Source: Aspidiotus rigidus (taxonomy: Eukaryota > Arthropoda > Insecta > Hemiptera > Diaspididae). From it: a stretch of 64,000 nt of DNA. A program made the position numbers and the translations under genes. Numbering within the stretch: the first letter of the stretch is position 1; the number at the start of each line of letters is the position of its first letter. Shown here piece by piece: positions 44,054 to 54,959 of the stretch. The stretch spans positions 8,642,501-8,706,500 of the forward strand of contig JAVHKY010000001.1 in NCBI GenBank assembly GCA_035079385.1, given 5' to 3'. Under the pieces are notes generated by a model. That model made no database searches. It worked only from the letters and a program-made list of their open reading frames with translations, and had not been told where the DNA came from.

Positions 44054-44510
44054 CAATTGCCACCTGTTTACCTAATGGCAACATAAAAGCAAAAGGATAG
44101 CATAAACTATGAGCTATATAGCAAAGTACGTGCGCATTTGCCAAAGAGTAATTGCCACCAGTTTGCTCCATAGCAACATATAAGCATAAGAATAGCATAC
44201 GCTATATGTATCCATAAAGCAGAGAGCGCCACCATTTTCCCTACGTTGGCAACTTAATAGAAAATACCACAGTAGAATTTGCTATTCCTCTGCTCTTATA
44301 TGAGCTACTCATTTGAATATGCCTTAGATGCATTTGCCACAATTTTTCTATATTGGCAAATCGGGGGATTCTTATAGTTTACCTTATCAAGTGCAAGTGC
44401 TCATATTACCGTATTTCCCAGCAACATACGTGCGCATTAACCAAGGTGCAATTGCCACCATTCAGCTACACAGCAACAAATGAACATAAAAATAGCATAT
44501 CCTGGATTAT
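44054..44510. repeat. Dispersed direct repeats downstream of PLE copy 2
   Basis: Three related segments beginning [c/t]aattgccacc, each followed by agcaaca and agcata motifs, start at about 44054, 44149 and 44449. The PLE inserted exactly at the edge of the first. The associated text tacgtgcgcatt also recurs (44128, 44428). Confidence 0.6.
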
Positions 44511-47447
44511 AATCATTTCACGATTGACGCAAATAATCCTGGTTACACTCTCTCTTGAAAAACTACCGGTGACCTTGAAGAGTTGATTCGAATCGGCGAT
44601 GGTGAGCCGAAACGAAGAATTTTCTTTCACTCTTGGCCAGAGCCGTACTCAGAGTCCATTTGTAGAAGAGGCTCCAGTTGAAATTAGGAGCGCCAAGCGT
44701 AGTAATGATCCCTCGTTTCATTAGTATTGTACTGGGGGAGGGGCTGATGACACGTCTGGGAGGACTTATCTCCTTCTTGTGTCCTTTGTTAGGGTATGTT
44801 CTTGACCGAAAGAGATGAAATCCGCGGCAATAACAGCAACTTGTTAGTGTTAAAACTTGCAACGCGTTTTTCTCAAAAAAGACTTTTCTAATTTTCAACA
44901 TTTAACTATTGCACAAATATCACGATGAGTTTCACAGTTAGAAGATCGTGGTTGGTCTCATTAGATTCACCGTGAAATTCTCCATACGAATCAGGTGCTA
45001 ACTCAATTTTCATTATGTTTATCCTAGGGTTGGATTTCTCAGCACTCGTCACAAGAGTGTACTAGAGCTGGAATACAAAAGGAAAAAATTGATCAGTAAC
45101 TTTTGGGAAGTTTTTGAAGGAGGGTAATCGATTTTGTTTTATTTCATTTGTACACTAATCAAAACAATCTTCAATTTGCCATTGAAAAAGTTCAAGAAGC
45201 TGGGGTGTTTTCACGAGATGCTTAGAAAAAAATATTAGCCAACAGTCACAAATTAATGTGCATCATTTTTTAGCTGACTCGGAAGTCCCCAAATCCAAAA
45301 TTATTGAAGATAGAATTTTTCCAAGTAAATCACCGCCACCTTACCTTGGCCATTACCAAAAAATCATCTTATAGTTCTCAAACTAGTTCGGAGCCCCGCC
45401 TCTCTCACGACTACGATTTCCTCGTGAGGTCGTCATAGTCATGTCATAGATTTCGTACAGATTTTTATAAATGGCCTACAGCAATGAGACATACACATGT
45501 CAAAATGCTTGCGGTGGAGCGTTCTAAATTTTTGTTTTGAGGCCTATACAGGTATACCACAATATTTCATCAAAGCAAAAATTGTTTTGTTCGTAATGTG
45601 AAATTATACAACATATTTTCAATTACTAATGCAATATATGAGCGTACAAGTACCGTATACCTACATTTACTAGTAAACAATCGAAACCTCAATAAACGAA
45701 AAACCTATAGAGAACGTCCTTTGTAAATAAGCCGAATGTGACTCGTTATATTATACAATCGAAATCTCGTATTTTCTTTCGATGATAAATGTAGCTCGGA
45801 TTCCGCTGTCTACTGTTGCCAAAAATATTCAATTTTTGATAAATTAAAAAATCCGAAAATGTATACCCTCGTTCATCGGAGGCTAGACCTTCGTCGTAAA
45901 CACGGAATTCAGACTGCATACTATAACTCGATATGTGTAATACCGACCACGTATAGTAGAACTACGCCAGAGAACCTTCGCCCTCTCTCCCGTTACACAA
46001 AGAACCGTTTCACGTCACCGATTTTAAATTAGTCCACGATAGCTTCGCGAAAAGATATAGTAAATCGACTTCGCTTGATTCATTTGGCCGCTACAGCGTC
46101 TATCAGTTTCCTTTGATATCGGCTAAAAATTACGGTGTCCTCGCGGGCCTCGGCACGTTAGGTCTACGCGCCAGGTAAAACATTAGGACGCTACACTCTG
46201 TTAATATTGATGACAGCAGTGTAATCACAGTTTCCGAACACGATGCGGTCGACGGGTGGCTGTTGACGACACTAGGTATATCAAAAGCGGTATCTCATCT
46301 TTTTGGTTTTTTAATTTCCTAAGAAATCGACACCCCCTAGCGAGTCTAACCTTGTATTTCATGCTCCAAGACTAATGATCCACCAAGCCAAAGCCAACCC
46401 CCGTCTCCCTGAAGAAAAAGGTATACGTACCCATTGTTTTCTTATTTCTATCCGCCCAGCATTTTCGTAACAGATTGTCTCCTGAAATACGAGGTATTAA
46501 ATATGTCGTAACGCGTTTTATTTTCAAATAATATTTTACCGCATCCAATTTTATTTCTTCATATACTATTATTCACCTGATATAGTATTCTTATTTCGAC
46601 AGTTCTCTTATAGTAATACGGTTCGATATATTACTGCCTTTGATCGTCTCCAGACTAAGTGTATAAGCCTATATGGTGATGATATATGCCGTATAGGAGT
46701 ATCTTAACGTCCCATCACGACCTAATGATGTTCTAAAAATGTCACCAAACGAGAGGTATTTATTTTTAAGCACGTATTATTTGTGTGTTATACCGATTGC
46801 CATCTAGAATCGGTTTTACGGGCTTCGTAAGGCGTACTTTACAGAGTACAGCCGAAGCGAAGTTGTAAAAGGCGAAACAGAATTTAGTTATTTCAAAACT
46901 TTTCTTTTACCCCACGAAGGAAAAACTTTGACGAAGGCACTTTAAATCCAGCGAAAAAACCTTTTCGCTTACACTACGGTATTGCATTTTTTCGGTCTAC
47001 AAAAACCCACCTTGGCTTTTTCGAGAGAGAAACAAGCGGACGTGTGTAATGTACATGCAAAAGCGGAGACGGGATTTGCATGCTGTCTTCTTTAGTTTAT
47101 TGCTCGAAACTCGCCGGCGAAGTCCATCGAATATCTTTTTGACTTATCGGCGCGCTGCCCTTAAGCAAACTTCTTCCCTTCTTCTTATCCGCGAGGGTGA
47201 TTTTATTTATGTTACATTCTCACAAGTTACCGGAGCATTTTCTTTATAATTTTTTTCATCCTTACTTTTCTGACTCGTCGACTTTGCTACAACCTCTGCA
47301 GACGTTCCGCTGTCTCTACTTCACCACATATGTAAACAGGCTCTTATACAAATTGAACCCATCTTTTTCTCTTCGAACGAGCAATTTCTAGTGCTTGCCG
47401 ATTTATTGTCACGAACAATAAGAGGCGTAAAGCGCGCACGTCTTGAG

Positions 47448-47484
<37 letters not shown>

Positions 47485-48865
47485 TCGCTACTTTCGAGCA
47501 CCTGGCCGGGTTCTATTTAATGTTAATTAAAACCACGTATAGCCGGTAATTAGAAGAAAAACAGTGGACATTGGAACGTGGCATTGTGTACAAGGAATAT
47601 TAAAACGATTGTATACGGCAAATGTAAGTACGAAGTAAATTAGCATCAGTGACGAAAGGCATATTCGTTGTTGATGAGAGGTGGAACGATTTGAACGTGT
47701 AGACCTACTATTCAGTTATTCACCCTTTCCTTTCCTCCTGTCTGGATATTCGTTCGACCGAACCATTAATTAAAATATTCATTAAACCAACAAATAAGCT
47801 AATTTTTTCGAGCGCTGAATTCTACAAAGACTATATTTTATCGCATGTTTGCCAATAACGTGACTTACGGAAAAAGTCGATTCGAGTGACCTCCGGATTT
47901 AATAAAAACCAACGAAAAAAAAAAAAAAAAAAAAGTTACTATCTCGAAAACCTTGGATTATTGCTTTTCTGTATCGTGTGGAAGGCGGGGCACTGCGTGA
48001 AGTTATTATTTTTGAACGTTTTTCGATATGGGCATTGAGGTAGTGACATTCAGATGAAATGGAGTTGTGATATCATCTCTGATTTGAGAAGAAAAAGACA
48101 ATTGACGAGACTAGCCTGAGGGGAGTGGTGTATAAGTATCCCTGGCATATAGTGTATTAGCCCTCTCCTAAGAGGGTTCAATCGATTGAGTCTTCTTCTC
48201 TTTCTGCCAATTTATATAACCCAGTATACCATACTAGTACAATATTGATCCATGATTTTGGAAAGCCCGTCTTGAAATCTGGAAATAGAAGTTGTCGAGA
48301 TCTTTCGCGCTTCACACGCGAACGTGACGTACTCAGACTATCAACTTCAATATCACAACATCAAACACGGATGCATGGGATCACATTTTATGCTCTTCTT
48401 GTTGACATTCGGCGGTGGTGGTGGGTTGAGCATTTCTTGGAATGGACTCGATAAGATTCACCAAGTTACGGCCGGACATACCGAAGAAGGGATACTCAAA
48501 CGAGTAAACATGCGATGAATTTGCATTGACCGCAGAAACAGCTTGAATTTCAATGGCGGAAGGCAATTCAACTACAAAGAGTATCGATTCTCAGATACGT
48601 GAACGTAAAGCACTTTATAAACGAGAGCTACTATCGATAACCAGAGATCACTTTGAATATACCTAAAATTAACGTCGCGTCGATCTGGAGTCGATATACA
48701 GTCACTTTCTCAAAGCATTCTGTGTGTTTGGCGACTTCGCTACTCGCAGACACAATATGTAGGTATCATAATTGTATAATGAGGACCACTGAGAACCTTA
48801 ATTACGTTTGACCTGTGTAGCAGCAATGGTCAAATCGATGCAGTGTCAACCTCGATTTCTGTAGT
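44511..48865. other. Long AT-rich non-coding stretch
   Basis: About 4.3 kb without a recognised gene or RNA gene. It has a 33-nt A run (47448-47480) and another A run near 47917-47934. A minus-strand frame of 112 codons at 44563-44901 is not recognised. Confidence 0.5.
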
Positions 48866-49023
48866 TGTGACCGAGGATGAGAAAAGGGACCTTAGTGGGC
48901 AAAAAATTTGATTTTTCCTGATTACACCATGCGAAAGAGCGTGAAAAATTATGTAAAGAACTATCATAAACAGGAAAATTGATTTTTTGCCCACTAAGGT
49001 CCCTTTTCTCATCCTCGGTCACA
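48866..49023. mobile_element. Palindromic MITE, 158 bp
   Basis: Near-perfect arms of about 40 bp start tgtgaccgaggatgag at the left and end with its complement at the right. A weaker continuation (tttttcctg / caggaaaa) extends the stem to about 55 bp around a ~45-bp loop. There is no coding capacity. An RNA of it would form a long hairpin. Confidence 0.8.
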
Positions 49024-49390
49024 GTTGACATCAATCTATGATACCGGAGTCGACTCAATTTCGACGTCCATCAGAATGAGTCGGTGGTAAAAAAGAACAG
49101 TCGATTTCGAGGTTCATCGGAATGATGAATAATCTCATAATGTTAAGTGTAAATAAAAATTGTTTGGGTTTGTTCCGGTGGTTTTTTCAAACGTAATTCT
49201 TATTCTTCACCTCTCACTGGGGTATTTGGGCACGGCTAGCGACTGTTAAACGACGAAGACGCTTTCCAGGGCGCGATGGCAATAATATTCTTGTAAAAGG
49301 TGTATAGGGTACATTTCAGATGACGTCACATCTCGAGCACTGGTATTCGGACCGGGCAGCGCTAGCGTTGTATTGCAGCGGGGAGAGGTC

Positions 49391-49594
49391 GAAAGAGGTA
49401 TCTACACTATGGCGGTATATGGTAGAAAAATGAAAAAATTGTCAACACTTGAATGAAACAGATCTGGCTTCCTGACATCCACACATTCTACAAATTAGAT
49501 GGGATAACAAAACCTTCAATTCTGTTTCATCGAAGAGTTATTTCAAATTTTTTATTTTTCTCCCAGTTACCACCATAATTCAGATACCTCTTTC
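49391..49594. mobile_element. Possible second MITE, 204 bp
   Basis: Inverted ends of about 27 bp, 23 matching: gaaagaggtatct and atggcggta at the left, with the complement (taccaccat, agatacctctttc) at the right. No target duplication was identified. Confidence 0.5.
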
Positions 49595-50735
49595 ATACTG
49601 GCACTAGTACCATTACTGTTGTACGAATCACGCACGTTATTAGCGATCCTGGCGGATATCCGATTTAAATCAATTTCGCTCGCATCATCAGCTCCCACAG
49701 ATGTAAAATCTTTTCAAGAGTGTTTTTCAAGTCCAAGTGGAGCTCCCTCTTACGCTGGGCTACTACACCATACCTAGTTGTATACATGGCCCCTTTGAGG
49801 CTAATCTGGTCAAAAGCAAACTAGCCTGAGAAGCTACACCTTCTTTCTGGTTAGCTCAGTCCACTGTCGTTTTCTTCATCTCTGATTACTACCCTAGAAC
49901 CTAATGCTATCTACAGGAAACAACTGTACGGCATATTTAAAGATACAAGTAGATACCCGCAACTTAAGATCACTGAACAAAGAGTGGCTGATCCAAAAAG
50001 AGCGATAGAACTAAAGAAATATGTCACAGAAGGGGAATTGCATGAAATTCGGTCAGATAGAGGATTGAAACTGCAGTACATGAGACGGAACAAAATGAAG
50101 TAACGGAAACACCCCCAACAGAAAGAGCCAGAAATGAAGAGACTGCTAAAGCAGATGGCAATGTCCTCAAATGATATTGGAATGAAGTTTGGGATGGGGA
50201 AATGTAAGACAACGACACTGAAAAAGAAAAAACAGATGGCCTTGGAGAAGAATGTTGACACGGGCGGAGAAGAAATGACAAGCTCTGCAGGAATAGAGCA
50301 AAGAAGAATTAGACTAGACACAAGTTCTTCCAATTTGCTATTAAGTAATTCATTTTCACGCTGATCTTCATAATACAAGTGTGTACTGTCTATAGAGCCC
50401 TATGATAACAAGTGAGGACATGGGCCGCCATATTTAGTTGTGACGTCATTAAGACTTTTTGTCAAATTGATTCATCTTGTCTTATGTCCAACTAATGTCA
50501 GCTACCTTATATCAGTTTTATTGGGAATTTGGATGTCTAGCCTGAGGTGCGGTCATTGAAAGAGGCGAGGCAATTAATGTAAGATTGAACTTCTACTTTG
50601 CTAGGCAATTCATTTTTCGCAGATAGGTAGATTCGATGCTCCACATAGAATTGAATAATTAGTTCTTTTTTTCTTCAAATTTGCTAGGCAATTATTCATT
50701 TTACTCTTTATCTGTAGTATGTAATAAAATGCATT

Positions 50736-50758
50736 TTTTTTTTTTTTTTTTTTTTTTT
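50736..50758. repeat. T homopolymer
   Basis: An uninterrupted T run of about 22 nt, a simple-sequence tract. Confidence 0.9.
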
Positions 50759-50949
50759 CTAGCTAAATACCTGTAAAAGAGATTGAGTTTTTAGTACTAC
50801 AGAGGATTATCATGAACTTTGATATTAATAAAATATATTATTATAAAACGAGGTTTCCTCATATAAAATTAGCCCTCAGGTTTCAAAACGTTTTCTCTCC
50901 AAATAGCTGATTTTCAAGTGTATGTAGTGGAAGTATTGTAATTTTCTCA

Positions 50950-51490
50950 AATTATATCACTAAACAAAAAATATGTAGGTGTGAAACATTTTTCAACTAA
51001 TGAATTTTTTTGTAGAAAGCTTTGTGTCAACTCAATAATGAAAATAATAAAAAAAAACAGTCAAAATTCTACCCCTCCCCCCAATTTCCCCTATAAAAGG
51101 GGTTGCATCAAAAAGTTACCCATATAATTATTTAGATTTAGCAACTTTACTCAAAAATCATCCATCAATTACAGGAAAAATCAGAAAATACCAAGAAACA
51201 GCAAATATTCAAGTGGCTGTAATGGCAACACTGTAAGTTTTTGCGCATATAGGATTATGCAATTTTAAAGGAAATTTTATGGGTAATACTTTTTAACTGA
51301 GGTGTTTTTTCTGTACAAGGCTTTGTTTCTCCTCAATAATGGAAATAATGAGAAAAAAACAATTTTTTTGACGTTCCACCCCCCATTTCTCCACTGAAAG
51401 GGGTCGGATCAAAAAGTTACCAATATTTTCAAATTCAGCGAATCTTTTTCATTGCAATCATGCCAGTTACCAAAATGTTATATTAAACGC
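50950..51490. repeat. Two ~150-bp direct repeats, ~300 bp apart, inside the decayed element
   Basis: Segment 50991-51130 recurs at 51291-51430. Shared text includes ctcaataatg, a C-rich patch and aaaagttacc; similarity is imperfect. They occupy the gap where the RT palm should be, so they represent foreign or duplicated sequence. Confidence 0.55.
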
Positions 51491-52737
51491 ACCTTGAAAT
51501 CCTTTTTTGCAAAAATGAGTCCAGTCTAAATAATAGAATAACAAATGGAGAAGGAAAGGTTACGGAAAGAGTTTGCAATGCGTCTCTAGATGACAGGTAA
51601 AGGAAGCCTCAACAAGGGAAATATTGTTAAAGCAATCAACACGTTTGCAATCCCTGTGTTAACCTACGCATTTGGTATAGTTCAGTGGAGCAATAGGGAA
51701 CTTGAAGAATTCCAAAAAATAACACAAGAAACCAACTCCACAACCCAAAATTGGCGGTCAAAAGAACTACAATCTCAAGAAAAGCAGGAGGACGAGGAAT
51801 ATTTGATATATAAATATGCATAACCGACAGATTGGAAATATACAAAAATACATGAGAAAGAGGGAGAAAACAAGCCCAATAATAAAAGCAATAGTTGAGT
51901 CAGATGAAAACCTGACCCTGGTTGACCTCTCTAGACCAGCAAACAATATAGAGAGCAAATGTGGAGAAGAAAAGAGACACAGATGGTCATATGGAGCAGT
52001 AAGGCGATGCATGGTAGATTTTACAGCAAACTCAGTAGCAAGGAAGTATAGGGAAATGTCCTGTGAGTGATCAGGAAGGGAAACATATACGCAGAGACTG
52101 AAGGATTCATGTTTGCGATTCAAGATCAGGTAATACCAACAAAAAATTATCAGAAAGTCATCCTGAAAGACAAGGAAGTAATTGACAGATGTTGGAAATG
52201 CAGAGACAAGAGCAAAACAATCCAACAGGTGCTCAACGGATGTGCAGTATGAGTAACCACTGACTAAAAAGAAAGGCATAAAGAAGCCAGAAGCAATAGT
52301 TCAGTTGGAACATTATAAAATATATAGGGACAGAACGATAAGAACTGACCAAGAAGTAACCTGCAATTGCCCAGTTATTATAACCTTCAATAAAAACGAA
52401 AGAACAGTGCAGCTGAAGCGATTCCAGAAAATCGAAACATTGAAACAACGTAAGAAAGAAAGAAAAAAGAAACACGTGGAGCTGGCCAAGCAAATCGCTA
52501 CAAACTGGAGAGTCAAGGAGGTGAAGATTGTACCAATTGTGGTGAGCAGTACAGAACTGGTCCAGAAGCAGCTGCAGAGAAATTTTTGGAGATCGGACTG
52601 CACAATAGATACTTTTGGAATAATACAGAAGGCGGTTGTAATTAAGAGGTGCGATTTAGTTAGGAGCTTCTTAGGGAATTTGTCAACGTCTCTGCTGCTG
52701 GATGCAATAAGTACTCGCAGTTCCGTTTTCTCTTACC

Positions 52738-52770
52738 CTGATGAAGGGGTATGTCGACTCTGGAACGTCG
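52738..52770 (+). ncRNA. Degenerate hammerhead-like motif after the restriction-like-endonuclease element
   Basis: CTGATGA at 52738-52744 is intact. After an AGGGG...CTCT arm pair that now pairs poorly, GGAACGTCGG follows (GAAACGTC in the usual motif, one change). The ACGT plus GTC arrangement is that of dimer-type hammerheads. It lies about 60 bp beyond the last recognisable coding block. It may belong to that element's 3' end or be a relic of another PLE. Confidence 0.4.
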
Positions 52771-53118
52771 GTATTAATTTTATTTTAGTAATTATATCTG
52801 ATGGCAGAGCCTTTCAAGTTTAAATTTTAATTACATTATATTTCCATCAGGACAAGTTTCATTTTTTTACTTTTAGAAAACATTGTTGTTCATTTGATAT
52901 CTGGCGTCACAAGAAATTGGTTTACATACATAATATAAAAAACTAGCTAAAGGGGATGCTCTGGAAGCAAATTCAGAAAATATAGGATAGGGGTTATGAT
53001 TCAATAAGCATTCAATCAGGCAGTCAACCCAGCCTGAAGACGTGTTAAACGCGAAAAACGAATACTCCGAAGGGAGAGTAAACAATGCAACCCGCAGAAA
53101 AATATAAGACGACGAGCA

Positions 53119-53144
53119 CTTTCGGTTAATAAACCATCTTCAAG
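53119..53144 (-). ncRNA. Degenerate hammerhead-like motif, PLE copy 3
   Basis: On the minus strand, CTTGAAGATGG...AACCGAAAG, identical to 43919-43944 in PLE copy 2, about 45 bp after the endonuclease stop. Confidence 0.45.
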
Positions 53145-53188
53145 CCTGAAATGAAAGCAACTGACGAACAGAAAAGAAGAGCAAGGTA

Positions 53189-53689
53189 TTAAGATTGTCC
53201 AAATGAGAAATCGCGGCGTGAATCATAAACCAGTTCGATCAGGCCATCTTCCGGAATGTACGAGTTGAGTACAGTGATACCGTCGGCGTTGAGATGACGC
53301 ATCATCTCTATATGCTCGAGGGCGATGCGCTTCCGGTAAGAATTCTCCTTATGGAGGAGCTTTTTGGATCCCTCGCGGAAGCTGTGGCCACTGTTTATTA
53401 AATGATCAGCAAAAACTGACTCCCCTAAGTGTCCCTTCTTCCAAGACTTCAGGTGCTCAGCTACTCTAACTTTCATTTGGCGGCTGGTCTCCCCAATATA
53501 AAAGCCTCCACAATCCCCACATTCCAACTTGTAAACACCACTCTTCTCATCAACAGGTATGGGGTCCTTCAGTCTCACAAATAACCTCTTGACTGTGGTA
53601 GGGTTGTATAACGCGGGTCTGAATCCAAACGGGCGGAGGGCCCGACCTAATTGGGGGAGAACTTCCCCAAGAAAGGGAGACTGATCCAA
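53189..53689 (-). CDS. GIY-YIG endonuclease domain, PLE copy 3
   Basis: 166 codons open: LGRALRPFGFRPALYNPTT, RLFVRLKDPIPVDE, then GVYKLECGDCGGFYIGETSR and RVAEHLKSWKKGH. The core Tyr pair, the CGDC cysteines, the Arg after the YIG half and the EH are intact, unlike in copy 2. It overlaps the next upstream frame by about 40 bp, showing one frameshift just before the nuclease. Its ATG is internal; the natural protein would be a fusion with the RT. Confidence 0.8.
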   Translation of the reverse strand: MDQSPFLGEVLPQLGRALRPFGFRPALYNPTTVKRLFVRLKDPIPVDEKSGVYKLECGDCGGFYIGETSRQMKVRVAEHLKSWKKGHLGESVFADHLINSGHSFREGSKKLLHKENSYRKRIALEHIEMMRHLNADGITVLNSYIPEDGLIELVYDSRRDFSFGQS

Positions 53690-54826
53690 CGCAAACGGCG
53701 ATCACGGATCGTGTCTCGGGGGAGGGAGGTGGTGGAATCAAGAAGGCTCCTCGTAACTTTCCTCCGAATCATCACGTCAACATCGACATTGACCCCATTC
53801 ACTCTGGCCAGGTGTTTTATTGTGATTAACTCTTTCTTGAAGGCAGACTGACTCAACGGAATACGAGTCAGTCTGTGAACTAGGCTGTGAAAAACAGCCA
53901 TCTTATGAGCAACAGGACCGAACGAACTATCGTGGACTAAAACATCGGTCGTAGTATCTTTCCTGTAAATTCCAAACTTATGGATACCGTCTATTATAGA
54001 GATCGATAAATCCAAAAAGTTAATGGAAAATACCCCTATTTCCAACGTAAATTTGATGGAAGGGTACCAGGAATTGAGATACCTCAGAAACTCACCAAGG
54101 AGATCTGGGTGACCAGTCCAGGTGCATGGAACGTCATCAACGTACCTGTGCCAATAGTGAATAATTATGATTAAGTAACACCTGGTTCGAGGAAAAGAGG
54201 TCAAGTTCAAACTTAGACATGAAAATTTCGGAGATGAGAGAGCCTAAAGGTGATCCAATAGGGATCCCTACTTCATCAGGAAACTCGAAAAAGTTTCCTT
54301 CAAATTTACAGAAAAATTCCTGAAGCTCATTGTGAGGAATATTGGCTTTGACGAGTAGCTCACCCATACGCTGGATAGTACCAGCCTTAGGAATATTCGG
54401 GAACAAACCAACAACATCAAACGAGCAGATGGTCGTTCCCGGGGGAAGACTTATACCCTTCAGAACGTCAGTTAAAGAGGCCGAATTCGAGACCGAATGA
54501 GGAGATTCAAAATCAATGCTTTTTTTGAACCAACGGTCCAGGAATTTGGCAAGGAGGTAGGTGGGGGAGGAGATGAAAGAAACAATGGGTCGCATCGGGG
54601 TATTGTTCTTATGCACTTCGGGCAGCCCGTAGAGAAAGGGTGGTGTGGGGTTAGGAACAAGGAGGGCTTTTTTCAAAGCAGGAGTTTTGATAATAGCCTC
54701 ACTACTGTTGGTGACACTCCTAACTTCTTTAACGTGCTTAGGAAAACTGAAATTCTCACTCTCTTTAGCACCACACTCCGGGAGGACTTCACGGACCTTA
54801 GAAGAACAGGCCGACTTCTCCATCAC
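53647..54826 (-). pseudogene. PLE reverse transcriptase, copy 3
   Basis: Two overlapping minus frames. The 54826-54137 frame has FLYGLPEVHKNNTPMRPIV, ICSFDVVGLFPNIPKAGT and the box GIPIGSPLGSLISEIFM. The 54210-53647 frame has HRYVDDVPCTWTG (catalytic Asp pair), NFLDLSISIIDG, FGIYRKDTTTD, then the linker. One shift between them (about 54140-54210) and one before the nuclease break the ORF. It is 5'-truncated. Confidence 0.85.
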
Positions 54827-54959
54827 TACAACAGCATTGCCCTTGTCAGCCTTAGATTGCGGTTTGCATTGTTTACTCTCCCTTCGGAGTATTCGTTTTT
54901 CGCGTTTATTATGGATAGCCGTAACCTTGAGGAACGTATTCGTTTAACTGAAGACGTGT

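Larger units (their letters stand above)
49925..52690 (+). pseudogene. Decayed non-LTR retrotransposon of the restriction-like-endonuclease lineage
   Basis: Pieces on the plus strand keep the order of an ORF from the R2/R4/NeSL-type group. The N-terminal block has YPQLKITEQRVADPKRAI and ELHEIRSDRGLK (49950-50070). The RT thumb has LNKGNIVKAINTFAIPVLTY and IVQWSNRELEEFQK (51605-51720). Then ETEGFMFAIQDQVIPTKNYQK (in two runs, 52095-52160) and a CWKC...IQQVLNGC knuckle (52195-52245) follow. The endonuclease zone (52330-52680) has KIVPIVVSSTELV and KAVVIKRCDLVRSFLG. The RT palm is missing between 50370 and 51550. Stops and frameshifts throughout mark an old copy. The clade name is from family memory; group level only. 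Confidence 0.65.
53034..54959 (-). mobile_element. Penelope-like element, copy 3, with target duplications
   Basis: Flanked by 12-bp direct repeats ctgaagacgtgt (53034-53045, 54948-54959). On the minus strand it runs from an RT cut at KADK (about 54855) through GIY-YIG to the terminal sequence. At the high-coordinate end about 90 bp of terminal sequence lies in the opposite orientation (54855-54944), so the two ends share a ~50-bp inverted repeat (53046-53097 against 54856-54910). Such inverted terminal pieces with 5' truncation are a known PLE trait. Confidence 0.9.

Noticed and set aside
44700..44770. ctgatga near 44738 as a hammerhead
   Set aside because: No stem II and no GAAA partner at suitable spacing.
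49911..50378. 155-codon minus-strand frame with hydrophobic stretches
   Set aside because: Lies antisense to recognisable coding blocks of the decayed non-LTR element; purine-rich sense strand gives Phe/Ser/Leu-rich antisense text.
51767..52279. 170-codon minus-strand frame
   Set aside because: Antisense to the knuckle and thumb blocks of the same decayed element.
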